Of a DNA stretch of 64,000 bases, positions 1 through 11,566 are shown piece after piece. The stretch is from contig JALGPY010000005.1 of assembly GCA_023055425.1 (NCBI GenBank), positions 2,133,501 through 2,197,500 on the forward strand. The letters are read 5' to 3'. A model generated the notes under the pieces. The model had not been told where the DNA came from, made no database searches, and worked only from the letters and a program-made list of their open reading frames with translations. The DNA comes from Linanthus parryae. Its lineage: Eukaryota > Streptophyta > Magnoliopsida > Ericales > Polemoniaceae. Each line of letters opens with the position of its first letter. Within the stretch, counting starts at the first letter, position 1. The translations under genes were made by a program, and so were the position numbers.

Positions 1-114
1 CACTAATCAATATCTCTACGATTACGATTCATTCGTAGAGATATTGATTAGTGTGTTAGATTTAAATCGATTGATCTAACCCACTAATTATTATAGTGGG
101 TTAGATCAATCGAT
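1..114. repeat. Two tandem hairpins inside UXS intron 1
   Basis: Two perfect inverted repeats lie side by side. Arms 1-20 and 34-53 are complementary around a 13-nt loop, and arms 66-86 and 94-114 around a 7-nt loop. Both are AT-rich. They sit in the intron that follows the UXS exon, and the first may continue beyond the window edge. They look like remnants of a palindromic MITE, but no terminal repeats or target duplication can be assigned here. Confidence 0.7.
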
Positions 115-165
115 GGAATCAGCCACACAAACTTATAAAAACAAAATCATTAGGAATGGAATAAC

Positions 166-173
166 AAGGATAT
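166..173 (-). other. U12-type (AT-AC class) 5' splice site
   Basis: On the minus strand the bases right after codon Ile202 read ATATCCTT, an exact match to the U12 donor consensus RTATCCTT. No GT donor fits at the point where UXS homology stops, and reading on gives seven foreign residues and a stop. The acceptor and branch site lie outside the window. Confidence 0.8.
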
Positions 174-779
174 GATGGTCTTGACGGGGTTGAACTTGTA
201 ATGAACAGGCGAGGCAGGGCAAGCGAGGTGATAGATCTGGTCGACTTCAAGAAGAAGCGGCTCAACGACGTCGTGCCGGATCAGCTCAAATCTAGGGTTC
301 CCAAAATGGTGCATCACGTTCTCTTTCCTTCCCGTAAAGAAATTGTCGACGACGATCACACTATCGCCTCTCGCAATCAAGCGATCCACGAGGTGTGACC
401 CAACAAATCCGGCACCGCCGGTGACGACGATCCTGAGGCCCTTGCGCTTCAATCCGAGGGGGATTTTTCCGCCGGAATTGACCTGAATGGGGTGGTGAGG
501 GTGGTAGAAGAATCGGTTAGGCTGGTGAGTTGACTCGGCGATGAGATTGGTTGTTTGTGAGATCGGGTTGTAGGTGGTGGTGGTGGTGGTGGTGGAAGGG
601 AGGAGAGTGAAGATGATGGTAGCGATGGCAATGCCGATGAAGACGAAGATGAGGCGTTGCTCACGGAGGAGGTAACGAATGGGACGAATGACGGAGAGCC
701 ATGGCTTGTGAGGCTTGGGAGAGTAGGTGTCGGATACGGTTTGGGCCTCGTGACCCCTGTAAATCAACTCCGACCCCAT
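174..779 (-). CDS. UXS: UDP-glucuronic acid decarboxylase (UXS), exon 1, partial
   Basis: This is the first coding exon (202 codons) of a type II membrane UDP-glucuronate decarboxylase. The enzyme makes UDP-xylose from UDP-glucuronate in the Golgi lumen for xylan and pectin synthesis. The start [11 protein letters not shown] is typical of UXS2/UXS4-type proteins; an in-frame ATG 27 codons upstream lies in what should be 5' UTR. A short cytosolic tail is followed by one membrane segment (about residues 43-60), a Thr-rich stem with seven Thr in a row, and then the SDR Rossmann start with GGAGFVG (121-127). The exon ends at NPVKTI, where family members continue KTN. The catalytic YxxxK would be in later exons outside the window. 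The next bases are ATATCCTT, a U12-type donor. The reading frame is clean. Confidence 0.92.
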
Positions 780-994
780 CAAATGAGATGGATCTCCTCT
801 TCTCAAAAGTTTTTCTCCTTTCTCTCTATAAATCGAATTACAGATACCACAGAAAGGCAATTTGGGGAATAAATAGAATTGGTGGGTGGAGGCGGTGGTG
901 GTGATGGTGGTTCAGAGTCGTCGTCTCCGAGAATTCGCCCGTCCGCCGCGTGCTTTAAAGTGGGGGGTTGTTCTCGTTAAAACTGTGAAATGAG

Positions 995-1002
995 TATAAA
1001 TA
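995..1002 (-). promoter_or_regulatory. Possible TATA box for the UXS gene
   Basis: TATTTATA on the minus strand lies about 216 bases upstream of the UXS start codon. A CT- and CCA-rich stretch (780-960) between them resembles a plant 5' UTR. The motif also reads TATAAATA on the plus strand, so its direction is uncertain. Confidence 0.25.
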
Positions 1003-1263
1003 GGCGCTTCATTTCAACTAATATTACAATACTGCCCTTCTTTGTACTACTATTCGTTTTGAAGGAGTGAGTTCATTTATTCAATTCAATGAAACCGTAA
1101 AAGTCAAGTGTGACAAGAAACATAGAGATATATCCGGGTTCGATACCGAGGCCTCATGCAGTGACTTCAAATGTTTCACCAATGAACTAGCATCCATTTG
1201 TAATTCAATTATTCAATTCAATGAATCGTAAAAGCTAAGTGTGACAAGAAATATAGAGAAATA

Positions 1264-1523
1264 CTAGTCAGTTTCCTCTCTTCTTACCCATTATAACTTT
1301 TGTCACTATTCACCAGGTCACTTTGACCTGGTAGATTTGGATAGCATTATGATACAACTTTTTGATAATTTTTTCATGGTGTTGTGCAGTAAAAGTTGTT
1401 CTATAATACGGTGAAAACATTATCAAAAAATTACATCGTTTTGCGATCTAAATTACCTGGTCAAAGTGACTCAGATACGAGTCAAAAAGTCATAATGGGT
1501 AGGAAGAGAGAGAACAGAGGTGG
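1264..1523. mobile_element. Stowaway-like foldback MITE, copy 1
   Basis: This element of about 260 bp is nearly palindromic over its length and flanked by TA dinucleotides. Its halves share CACTTTGACC and GATAATTTTTTC blocks with the copies at 3564 and 5761. Its terminal repeats are the most decayed of the three. Confidence 0.65.
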
Positions 1524-1988
1524 TACTACACATTGTGGTAGGGGTCAAGTTAATGAGGAACCCCTAAGATCCTCTTGGGTCAGATGAAAGAGAGAGAATC
1601 GCGACAGTCCTTTATATTGAATAGATACTTGAACCAGACAGTTTAATATTTTTCTGCATTTTATACCTACTCAGCTTTGGGAGCTGGGATGCACTAAACC
1701 TCCTTTTCAGAGGGAGCGAAGCCATTCAACCGACCATTGATCCTCATTGTCGAATGATTGCTATAGCTCGAGCCCTTGACCTCACCATTTTTGTACCATC
1801 TTAGCTCGAGAGCAATAGTTAAACCTAAGGTTGCAATTGTGAATGCTCTAAATTATTTCTGTGGTAGTGGTTGTTAAAAGAGTGAGGTTGCTCTTCCAAT
1901 TTCAGGAGTGTCCAATTAAAAGTTATGTTACTATTTAAAGGTTATTTGTGAGAGAATGTAAACGCAATTCAAGTATATTTCTATTTAT
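1524..1988. other. Intergenic, no feature seen
   Basis: I see no coding homology, RNA gene or structured repeat in this stretch. Confidence 0.4.
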
Positions 1989-2130
1989 CGCCCATTGCCC
2001 TTGCATATGCAAATATGAGTAGAAGTTAGTTAGCATTGAGCTAATCTTTACAGGCCTCTCGCCCATTACCCTTGCATATGCAAATATGAGTAGAAGTTAG
2101 TTAGCACTGAGCTAATCTTTACAGGCCTCT
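1989..2130. repeat. 71-bp tandem duplication
   Basis: Two 71-bp units (1989-2059 and 2060-2130) differ at two positions. Each contains the palindrome TTGCATATGCAA. Confidence 0.85.
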
Positions 2131-2197
2131 TAAATAGGAAGATGGAGGAGATGGATGAGTGTAAAATTAAACAACGTGAAAGGACATTTTTGTATAG

Positions 2198-2630
2198 GTA
2201 AAAAAGACACTTTCACCTCCTTCTAGTTTAATTGAAGGACACTTTCACCTCCTTCTAGTTTGGAAAAGAACATTTTCACCCCTTCAACTAGCCAAACATC
2301 ATCCAACTTACACCCCTCATATCATTAATATGGAGTTGGAATATATCCCTGAGAATAGAACTTGGTGCAAATTTGCTCTCATACTATACAAAATGTTGGA
2401 GTTATCCAAGTACGTAATAGACTTTTTACTTGATATCGGGTCAAATTTGTCTCTAAAACCATTTCACTGATGTATTCTGCCTCAAGACTAGCGGCTTCAC
2501 AATCTAAGTGTGTAAATTCCTTGTACTTTTGCAAATTGAACGAGTGACAGTGTCCTTTCACAAAATGGAATGGGTGAAGATATCTTCAGGCAAACTAGAG
2601 GGGGTGAAAGTCTCTATTACCCTTTTTTCT
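2198..2630. repeat. Possible MITE with imperfect inverted ends
   Basis: The left end carries CACTTTCACCTCCTTCTAG twice in tandem. The right end holds the complement of a diverged version ahead of a T-rich run. The ends are roughly complementary over some 35 bases. No clear target duplication was found, so this could also be a decayed local inversion. Confidence 0.35.
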
Positions 2631-2639
2631 ATATCAGAG

Positions 2640-3560
2640 TAGCGCTTCTTGTAATACTTAAAAGCACCCCGTTCCAAGAGGAACATTTAGGCCGAAGAAA
2701 CTCAGTATTTGATGAGTCGTAGGGACACGTGGCGAGAATGCCAAACAGGCATGGCCAATACATGACACTTGGCATACACATGTCGCACATGTAGATGAGC
2801 TTGCCAAACGATGACACGCAGCAGTGACATGTGTCAAACATGCATAACACCTAACAAAGTCGTGACATGGTTTCTCATACGTGTCACTCATGCAATTAAC
2901 ATATGTACAAGCTAACGTACTGTTATCATAACGAATCAAGTATAGCCAACAATAAACACCAAGCTCCACCAAATTTAAGGCAGGGCTCTTCATGGTGGCA
3001 CAAGGTCATTGTCATAACATGATGTTACTTCCCTCCGATTACCGATACTTTGTAACACATACACTTATAAGGTCTCGATCGTGTGCAAAACATGCGATTC
3101 AAAATCAATGTTCTGAGACGGGGGGATTATCAAAATGCGACTCAACCTACCACAATAGATTCAGATCTAAAATTGACTTGTTGGCTTGTCTTTGTTTGTT
3201 TATTTATTTATAGTTGGTCCCAATAACTTTGGAAGCTACATGGAAAAGCCTTGAATGAAGCCTCCACTGTCCAAGAATAAATATTTAAGCTGTCCCATCT
3301 TGTTGATACAAAATAGTGTAAACAGAACCGCTTTCGGGAAAGTTCAAGCAATTTCTCTCGCAATTGAAGACAGAGAAAAATGATCGGGAAGTCCAACAAC
3401 CCTGAGGTTTCTGTCCCAACGTGTTCGGGTGGATGAATTATGTGTGAATGATTATTGACTATTACCGTTTAAACCATTCAAATTGTTACAAACTCATGCA
3501 ACTGTTCTCTCTGCAGATGTTTCTATTATTATAAATAGGAGTCTCTCCATCAAGTTCCAA
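2640..3560. other. Intergenic, no gene seen
   Basis: The only open frames are short and show no recognisable domain. Part of the stretch (2700-2890) is rich in short CACATGT-like motifs. Confidence 0.4.
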
Positions 3561-3563
3561 CTA

Positions 3564-3821
3564 CCACTCCGTCCCGTCTCTTTGTTTCCAATTTTATTTT
3601 TGTCATTATTCACTGGGTCATTTTGACCCGGTGATTTGAATAGCTAATTGATGTAATTTTTTGATAATTTTTTCATGGTGTTGTAGAGAAAAAGTTGCTC
3701 TATAATATGGTGAAAAAATTATCAAAAAATCGTATTATTTTGTTATCTAAATCACCCGGTCAAAGTGACCCAGATACGAGTCAAAAAAGTCAAATGGGAA
3801 CAAAGAGACGGGACGGAGTGG
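3564..3821. mobile_element. Stowaway-like foldback MITE, copy 2 (best preserved)
   Basis: The 258-bp element starts CCACTCCGTCCCGTCTCTTTG and ends with the complement of that sequence. It is bounded by TA on both sides (3562-3563, 3822-3823). The two halves pair over most of about 120 bp each, so a transcript would form a long hairpin. TA target duplication and CTCCGTCCC ends are typical of Stowaway/Mariner MITEs. Confidence 0.85.
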
Positions 3822-4049
3822 TACAAACATACTCAATAATTTTTGTTTCATGTTCACTTCCATCACAAAAGAAAGATGTCACAACTTATTCTTGGGGAGC
3901 ACATGACTGCACTATTGAAGCGAATAAGCGATTGTTCTGCTAGGCGTTTGTTCAAGATTAGAGAAAACCTTTGGTCTTTTTGAACAAGTAAGTTCCAAAG
4001 AAATCGTGTACATGCTTGATGTCGTTTCTAACTATATTAGCATAGCAGA

Positions 4050-4171
4050 AATAAGTGGGAAGAAAGAGAATAAGATATAGATAGCAGAAATAAAATTTAA
4101 TTTAGTTTTTTGTTATTAAATTAAATTTTATTTCTGCTATCTATATCTTATTCTCTTTCTTCCCACTTATT
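4050..4171. repeat. Perfect 55-bp inverted repeat (hairpin)
   Basis: Arms 4050-4104 and 4117-4171 are perfectly complementary around a 12-nt spacer. The 9-bp direct repeat GTTTCTAAC (4024-4032, 4188-4196) flanks the hairpin at a short distance and could be a target duplication. No terminal match to a known MITE family is evident. Confidence 0.85.
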
Positions 4172-4199
4172 CGGTCTTATTTCGATGGTTTCTAACATA

Positions 4200-5755
4200 A
4201 TGCAATCAAGCCCTTATACAAGAACTGATAAAATATTTCTTTCTCGTGATGTAGACATAATGCAACCGTCCTTTAGAAGGCAAATGGAACCTCATAAGCC
4301 ACTTAAAGCTCCAAATCAATTAAAAGTGGTGAACAACTTTGAGTAATTTACAAGCCCCCGCCATTTTCCTTGAATAAGTCAAAACCTAACATGCAACCCT
4401 ACACAGAAAATTTAAATTTAATTATAATAAATTACTTTATTAACACAGTATTTTTATAACTTTTTTTAGAAATGTATTTATTATAAAGTTAGTGCATAAC
4501 TATAGGGGGATATTTATTTTACAATTTCAGATATTTTAAAGCTTTCATTACTTTGCATAACTAACCACATTATTTTACCTAAAAAAACAAAAAACTAACC
4601 ACATTATTATTAATTAATAAAGGCACTATGTACATTTTATCCCTCTCATAATGAATTTAGACTATTTACCCTGTTGCTGATAAATGCATCTAATATTTAC
4701 ACAAGTGGATGTTATTTATGTTTAGTTACAGTAATAATAATTACAATGACGTAAAGTATTAGATTAGCTTGGGCTTTTTAGAGGAAGATTAGTTTGGGTT
4801 TTAGTTTAAAATGGTTGACATGTTTGTTTTGAAGAAGCAAATTTTATTAATTAAACAACAACCTTACATACATTTACAAGAGTGTGGTTACCATATGACG
4901 TTGTTCGTGACCAACGCTGAATAAGAAGAAAGCAATATACAAAAACTACCACAAAAGTAAAACAAAACATTCAATGCTGATGATACTTGAGGACAGAGCT
5001 GACGATGTCTAATGATCTTCGAAACTTGTTGCAATTTTTAATACCCATGCAGAAAACTATGGTATCGAACTGAGATAGTTCTGAGTAAAGGGATCACAAA
5101 CATTGACAGGATTAGGTTTGTAGAATTGATTCTATTATGAGTGTACGCCAATATTGTAAAGACTCAAAACAACTTTGAATTATAATGATACATCGCATAA
5201 GTAATAATCGATGATTTTTTCTTTAGAAATTGTAAAAGTTTACTATTGAAAGTGTCTCTTGCGCTCTTTATTGCCGACCTTTTCTCTCCTGGGTTACAAC
5301 ATTTGATATTGGAGCCAAAATTTTGAATACATGTACTCACTTGTCAGTTTAGGAGCATCTAATTAGGATTAATGTCATTAAATTTGAAGTAATAAACATG
5401 TTTTAGAAATAAATATAAATTAGGTGTCCTCGTCTAATAACTATTTTTCGAGGTCATTTATAACTACCGACAGCTACGTAAGTAACAACTAGTGGAAATA
5501 TTTACTATTAATTTATAAATGCTTCTCTAATCATTTTTTTAAATTTAGTGCTTCTCTCTAATCATGTAAAGAAAGAAGAGAAAAATAAAATAAAAGTTTC
5601 ACATATATTGACAAAATGTGGGGAAAAGTACTGGTTAGCACGTCGCACTAGATTCATTGTGAAGCAACTCTTGAATTATCGTCCTCCACGTGCTGGTTGT
5701 TAGAAGAAGATATTTCCCGCGTTTCCCGCTCATGTTTCTGTCTTTTTAATAGGTC
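4200..5755. other. AT-rich intergenic stretch
   Basis: I see no coding region, RNA gene or bounded repeat here; the sequence is strongly AT-rich. Confidence 0.4.
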
Positions 5756-5760
5756 GACTA

Positions 5761-6007
5761 CTCCCAGCTCTTTCTTCCCAATTTGATTTTTGTCACTATT
5801 CACTGGATCACTTTGATCCGGTGATTTCAATAGCAAACAGATATAATTTTTGATAATTTTTTCATGGTGTTGTAGAGTAAAAGGTACTTTATAATATGGT
5901 GAAATTATCAAAAAATGGTATTATTTTGCTATTCAAATTACCCGGTCAAAGTGATCCAGATACGAGTCAAAAAAGCCAAATGAGAAGAAAGAGCTGGGAC
6001 GGACTGG
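5761..6007. mobile_element. Stowaway-like foldback MITE, copy 3
   Basis: This relative of the 3564-3821 element is about 247 bp long, with the same internal palindromic halves. Its right end carries GGGACGGACTGG before TA (6008-6009). The left end has lost several bases of the terminal repeat. Confidence 0.75.
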
Positions 6008-6228
6008 TACTTCCCATCTAAGGGCTGGTCATTGGCCCTATGACCCAGCCTTGCACACATATATGAGGGCTTCGGCTTAGTCTTTTTCTAGAAATAGAAA
6101 ATTAGTCCGATTGAATTTTGAGTCGGGTTTCGGCTCGACGTCACATGTTCAGTCCCAACATGACTCGAAGATAGATATACTGAAATTAATCTATACTATC
6201 AGTATAAATTTATTGCGTGTGTCATAAC

Positions 6229-9198
6229 TTGGTACAATTGATGGAAACAATTAGAATCAAGAATGGACTGAAAATGACCAGAGACGCAAGGTGCAGTAGA
6301 GTAATTTTGGAATCCGATTCAAAATTAAGCATAGAAGCAATCCAGAGGTGGCAACAGTGTAATACCCCTATATTTTATAGGGTATTTGTTTGTGAATTTT
6401 CTAAGGTTGTGTGGGTTAATGTTAACTTCTCCTAAATTAGGGGGTGTGCATTTGTATTTTCATAAATTTAGGTGTGGGGTTAACGTGTCATTTCTCAAAC
6501 CTTTTTCACCACCTGTAACACTCTCTCCTTCTCTCTCGGAGAAAACCCAGCAACGTTCATCCCCGCTTCTCCCTCAACGACTCCCCCGGTTTCTCCCACG
6601 AATTCAACCACGTTCCCCTCTATTTCAATCTCAAGTCAACATATATCAACACCCCTATTCTCCTCGTCGTCCTCCATATCACCACTCTCTATTCTTGCCG
6701 AAGCCAGAAACCCACTGCCCTGTTTTCAGAAATCATCGCAGCCAATCACCACCACCATCTCTGCAAAATCCGGCGAAACCCGCCTGCCACCAACTCGCCA
6801 CCAGCCTCCCTCTTCTTCCCCGACGAACCACCAGGCGGTAACAGAGCCATCTCCGGCTCTGTTTTCGTGTTGACCCGAGCTCCGACCCGATCGGAAACCC
6901 AGTTCCGACGGGAGTCCGAACCAGCGTCGGCCAAGCCACCGGCGTCGTCTCCCGTACCCTGTCGTCTCTCTTTGCCCGGCGACCACTGCCAGTAGCAGCA
7001 ATTGCTGCGGCGACCGTCCAATCGCCGCCGTCGTCTCCATCGTCGCCACCTTCTCTTCGATTCGTTCTTTAATCGGTAAACACAATACTCTCTTGTGATT
7101 CTCCTTTTATTCGTGAATTCCTGCTTCCTTTTAGCCAGAATCCGCTGGAGCATGTCTGTGGGTGATGGAGTGAAGTGACTGTATGTGTAGCGAAGAAGAA
7201 GAAGAAGGCGATTAATAGGTTGAGGACAGTGTTATCTTTTGGGGGGTTAATTCTGTATTTTGTGATATCTGATGGGGGTGGTTGTTGTACTTACATATAC
7301 GTTGGGGGGAGGCCTTAGTTATAAAATACAATCTGTTTTTAGTTATTATTCTTTTACTTATAATTAGTGTTTCATTTATTGTATATTAATTCTAACTAAA
7401 TTAGTTCCTTTAATTATGAAAAATAAATATAAGTTTGTATAGTATAATTTTATAAGTAGAGTTTTATTAATAAAAATAAATAGTTGTCGTTAAATAAAAT
7501 TGTGTTTCTTAATATCTAGATAACTTTATATTATTGTGTTTATTCCAAGTTTCTTCGTTATAAAATTTATTGATTATAATTAGATATTTTCTGGTTACTA
7601 ATTAAATGAACTTTCTTGAAAACTACTATAGTTTCTAGATATTATACTCTTTACTAGATAATTAGTTGTAAATAGATTTTAAGAATACAGTTAATTTGTT
7701 TAAAGTTTATTTCTACTATTTTAGCTTATCATTATTATTATTATTTTATTTAATATCACAACTTTATAAATTAGTATGCTTTTCTAATATTGGAGTCGTG
7801 TAAACGGAATTGGAAACAGGTTGGAGGATTTGGATTGCATTTGCATATAGGGCATTGTATTTACTCTTTTCGTGCAAATGAAATTGTATTAATATTAGGA
7901 TTATGTGATAATTGTAGATTCCGAGTTCGTAGACGATCAGTTCTTTGACGGTCCGTGCTACGAGTACTAGTTCTGTGCTTGCTTGTGTGTGTGGAGCTTT
8001 CTTCAATCCAAGTAAGTCTATATGCACAATATCTTAACTGTCAAAATGTATTTGGCGTGTGTTATCCTCAAAGTTATAAATTGTTCCTCCTCGTTAATTA
8101 CTTGGTTATTGTGGAAATCGGAAACTAAATCTCTAGCATGTTTAATCGATGAAAGTACGATAATATAATTAGGACGATGTGCAGAGGATGTGCGTGAAGG
8201 CTAAGGCCGGGGACACATGTGAGTTGATTCCCCTTTAGGGTACTTACCCTCTTATTTTATCGTGGAATCTATGAGTACTACCTATGCATGTTTATGTCAT
8301 GACTGTATAGGGGTGTCGACACTTAAGGTCTCATTAGAATGGTTTGGGCGGGATAGCGTTGGGCTATCTACTAACGTCCGGGGAGAAATTGGTATATTCC
8401 AAGAATGCACCCCTTAATTATGATTTATTGCATCGTGACCTCTCTGTCCACATCGTACCTGTTGGGGCTCGTAGGCTACGCCTCAACCAAACCGAACACT
8501 AAAATCTAGATCTTGGTTACTGTTCCATATGCCCAATTTTCCTTCATCCCTGGTTTACTATCACTGAGTTTATCAATTACACTTGGCATCTTTCAAATGG
8601 AATTTTATCAAATCGTGTGTATCTTGAGCCAAAACTCTTGTTTACGTATTATCGTATATACTTATTTAGTTTTTACTAATTAAAATTTTCCTGCGGTCGG
8701 CTTTGTCTATTGTAAAACCCGCAGGTTGACATTGAGGCGGGGGAAACGCGCACACGTTGAAGCTTAGGATTTTATTAGCAAATAAAGTTTAGTTTTCATT
8801 TCGTCACTTAGACATTTCAAACGTTTAGTTTTGTTCATTTCTATGTTTCCAGACTTTGTTGGAGGGTTTCTCCTTTTGTTTATAAATAATGTACTTGGAA
8901 TTTGGTTGAATTTGTACTAGCTGTGAACCGTGGTTCTTCGGGCTGTTTCAAACAGTATGGACATGGCGTGGTGGAATTAAGCAGTGACCTAGCAGCTGCA
9001 ATTTCAGAGTGTATTCAACTATGTGAGCAGCTAGAAGAAGTGGAATTCAGACACGTTTCACGTCAATGCAATGCAGTAGCAGATTTATTTGCTAATAGGT
9101 CTTTATCGTTTTCGCAGTTTAGTCAGTATACTCGTCTCCCTGAGTGGGAAACAAATGTACTAGCAAACGATTTATTAGGCCTTTCCGGCTTTCTATGA
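6229..9198 (+). pseudogene. RNase H-like tail of a LINE, split by a solo LTR
   Basis: Two fragments in the same frame make up the end of a plant LINE ORF2. The left part (about 6229-6357) carries the ESDSK core of the RVT_3 RNase H domain. The right part (8951-9198) carries the HVSRQCNAVAD motif, usually HVxRxxNxxAD, and the stop codon. Between them lies a solo LTR flanked by AACAG; without it and one AACAG copy the frame is continuous. The stop is followed by a short 3' UTR and 14 A residues. The 5' part of the LINE is missing, as is usual for truncated LINE insertions. Confidence 0.75.
6358..8950 (+). mobile_element. Solo LTR, 2.6 kb, TSD AACAG
   Basis: The segment starts TGTAATACCCC and ends TTTCA, with AACAG on both sides (6353-6357, 8951-8955). 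It has no primer-binding site, polypurine tract or coding domain, so it is a single LTR left by recombination. Its length and CCGCC-rich middle suit long-LTR chromoviruses such as Tekay/Del, which is a guess from style. The stretch 7330-7760 inside it is very AT-rich. Short open frames on both strands around 6386-7153 have no homology I recognise. Confidence 0.8.
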
Positions 9199-9217
9199 AA
9201 GTTGATATATTTCCCTC

Positions 9218-9231
9218 AAAAAAAAAAAAAA
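9218..9231 (+). other. Poly(A) tail of truncated LINE
   Basis: Fourteen A residues follow the RNase H stop codon by 19 bases, marking the 3' end of the LINE insertion. Confidence 0.75.
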
Positions 9232-10296
9232 CATCCGAAGTAAACCCACAATATTTTTTATAAATTTTTAGTTGAATTTCTCTTTTAGGTTACTTTTAGT
9301 TGAAATCTTGGTGTTTGTATATTTTTAATTTTATATTATGAGTATGTTTAGGGTTACTTGATGAAAATTTAATGAATAAATTAAGGCCTTTGGGTTGGAA
9401 CTGGACTTGGATGAACCTTAGAGCATGAGCTTCACGGGCTATGTTTGAAAAATAGTTGGCCGATCAAGCCTGACACATGTCTATGTTGGAACTATGAAGA
9501 GATTAGTAAGCTTCGTCCCGCAAAATTGCCAACTTTTCCCTTATCTATAAGAAGTGTGGGAGGATTCTAGATCGCATCATCCACTAATCTATTTAACTAC
9601 AATTTCTAAGTTTTTTATACTATACATATATATTACAAGTTTTTTATTCACGATAACCGTACGTACTATATACAGTGGCAATGTTATTAAATTTGTTGCA
9701 TGTAATATTTGTAAAGCATGTGTTATTATGTTTCTGATCACACAATTATGTAGTGTAACCAGCTTCCTCAGTATTCATGTAATACTCAATTTTCCATTTT
9801 CACCTATGATATTGGAGGTGAAACTGAAGAATGGAGCTTTTTATGGAGTTTTGGAGGTAGGGTGGGAGATCCACGACTCCAGTTCATCAAAAGTTAGAGG
9901 GAAAATGGAGAATTGACAAAATAGAGTTCTTTTTGGTAAAACCATGAGTTCTTTTTGGTAAAACCATGTGGGAGACCTACTCCACTCCATTTCTTTGGAT
10001 GTCTTTGGATTTTGAAGTTTCTGGGATAGGAGGTCAATAGCTCAAATAAGTTCCAAACAATAGAGTTATGGCTTAGAGTGGGAGATACCCGAGTGTCATC
10101 TCTAGGCCCAATACTAGTAGTAATTACTACTGTCTACTAGTATAACTCACAATGAGCAGTTCACTATTTATAAAAAAAAAAAAAAAAAAAAAAAGAAATA
10201 GACAAAGATATTATTTCTATCAAGGAGTTACTTGTATAATGGAACAAAATATCATTATTGCATCATTATTCTTATACTATGGATCACACTCAAGCT
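9232..10296. other. Intergenic, with small repeats
   Basis: No gene was recognised. The stretch holds a perfect 22-bp tandem duplication at 9924-9967 and an A-tract at 10172-10194. Confidence 0.4.
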
Positions 10297-10869
10297 CTAT
10301 GGAGCAGAGGTAGCAAGTTGATTAACAAGAGCAAGTGCATTACTAGTGATATAACTCATTCTGGTAACCTTACTATGCAACAAGTTGACAAGTTTTCCTC
10401 TCTGGCCATCCCCAAAACCCTCTAGACAAGTGTCTTCGTCCGTCAAGGCAGCGCTCATCCAAGTCGTTACATCTCCCATCTGCGTGTTGAAGTCCTGGCC
10501 GCTGAGGTTTCTGAGCACACCGAGAGAGCTATGAAGGCCATCAAGAGCATCCTGAAAGCATTCTATGCAATCTAAGAGAGCTACTCTACTTCTTCGTCCT
10601 TTGACATAATCGCCCTTCTTCAAGTTTATCAGAAACTTGGTGACCCTTTTTGCTTCCCCTATGGTCACTGAAACCCCAATACGCGCCCATCTCTCTGGGT
10701 CGCGTCTGGCTTGGTTTGAAAAGGGTGAAAGAGATCTGATGCATAAATCTGGGTATTGTGTAACTTTACAAGCATCCACGACATCTTTTTGGCGCGCAAA
10801 AGCAAGTATACTTGGATGTTGTAGCCAAAGAGTGAGCACAAGTAAAATAACAAGGTTACCTCTCACCAT
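10297..10869 (-). CDS. Pectin methylesterase inhibitor (PMEI) family protein
   Basis: A single-exon, 190-residue secreted protein. A signal peptide covers about residues 1-25 (hydrophobic LVILLVLTLWL). The mature part has the PMEI/invertase-inhibitor cysteines: C34 and C43 in the N-terminal helical hairpin, C101 and C104 in LLDCIECFQDAL, and C148 in DEDTCLEGF. In the family the hairpin pair and the later pair form two disulphides that hold a four-helix bundle. The LLDCIECFQDAL and MSAALTDEDTC signatures are standard. Such proteins bind plant pectin methylesterases 1:1 in the cell wall and limit pectin demethylation. Length is normal and the frame is intact. An inhibitor of invertase is possible, but the motifs favour PMEI. 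Confidence 0.92.
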   Translation of the reverse strand: MVRGNLVILLVLTLWLQHPSILAFARQKDVVDACKVTQYPDLCIRSLSPFSNQARRDPERWARIGVSVTIGEAKRVTKFLINLKKGDYVKGRRSRVALLDCIECFQDALDGLHSSLGVLRNLSGQDFNTQMGDVTTWMSAALTDEDTCLEGFGDGQRGKLVNLLHSKVTRMSYITSNALALVNQLATSAP

Positions 10870-10873
10870 TTGA

Positions 10874-11566
<693 letters not shown>

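Noticed and set aside
6386..7153. Overlapping open frames on both strands
   Set aside because: They lie inside the solo LTR and are Pro- or Arg-rich by composition; no domain is recognisable.
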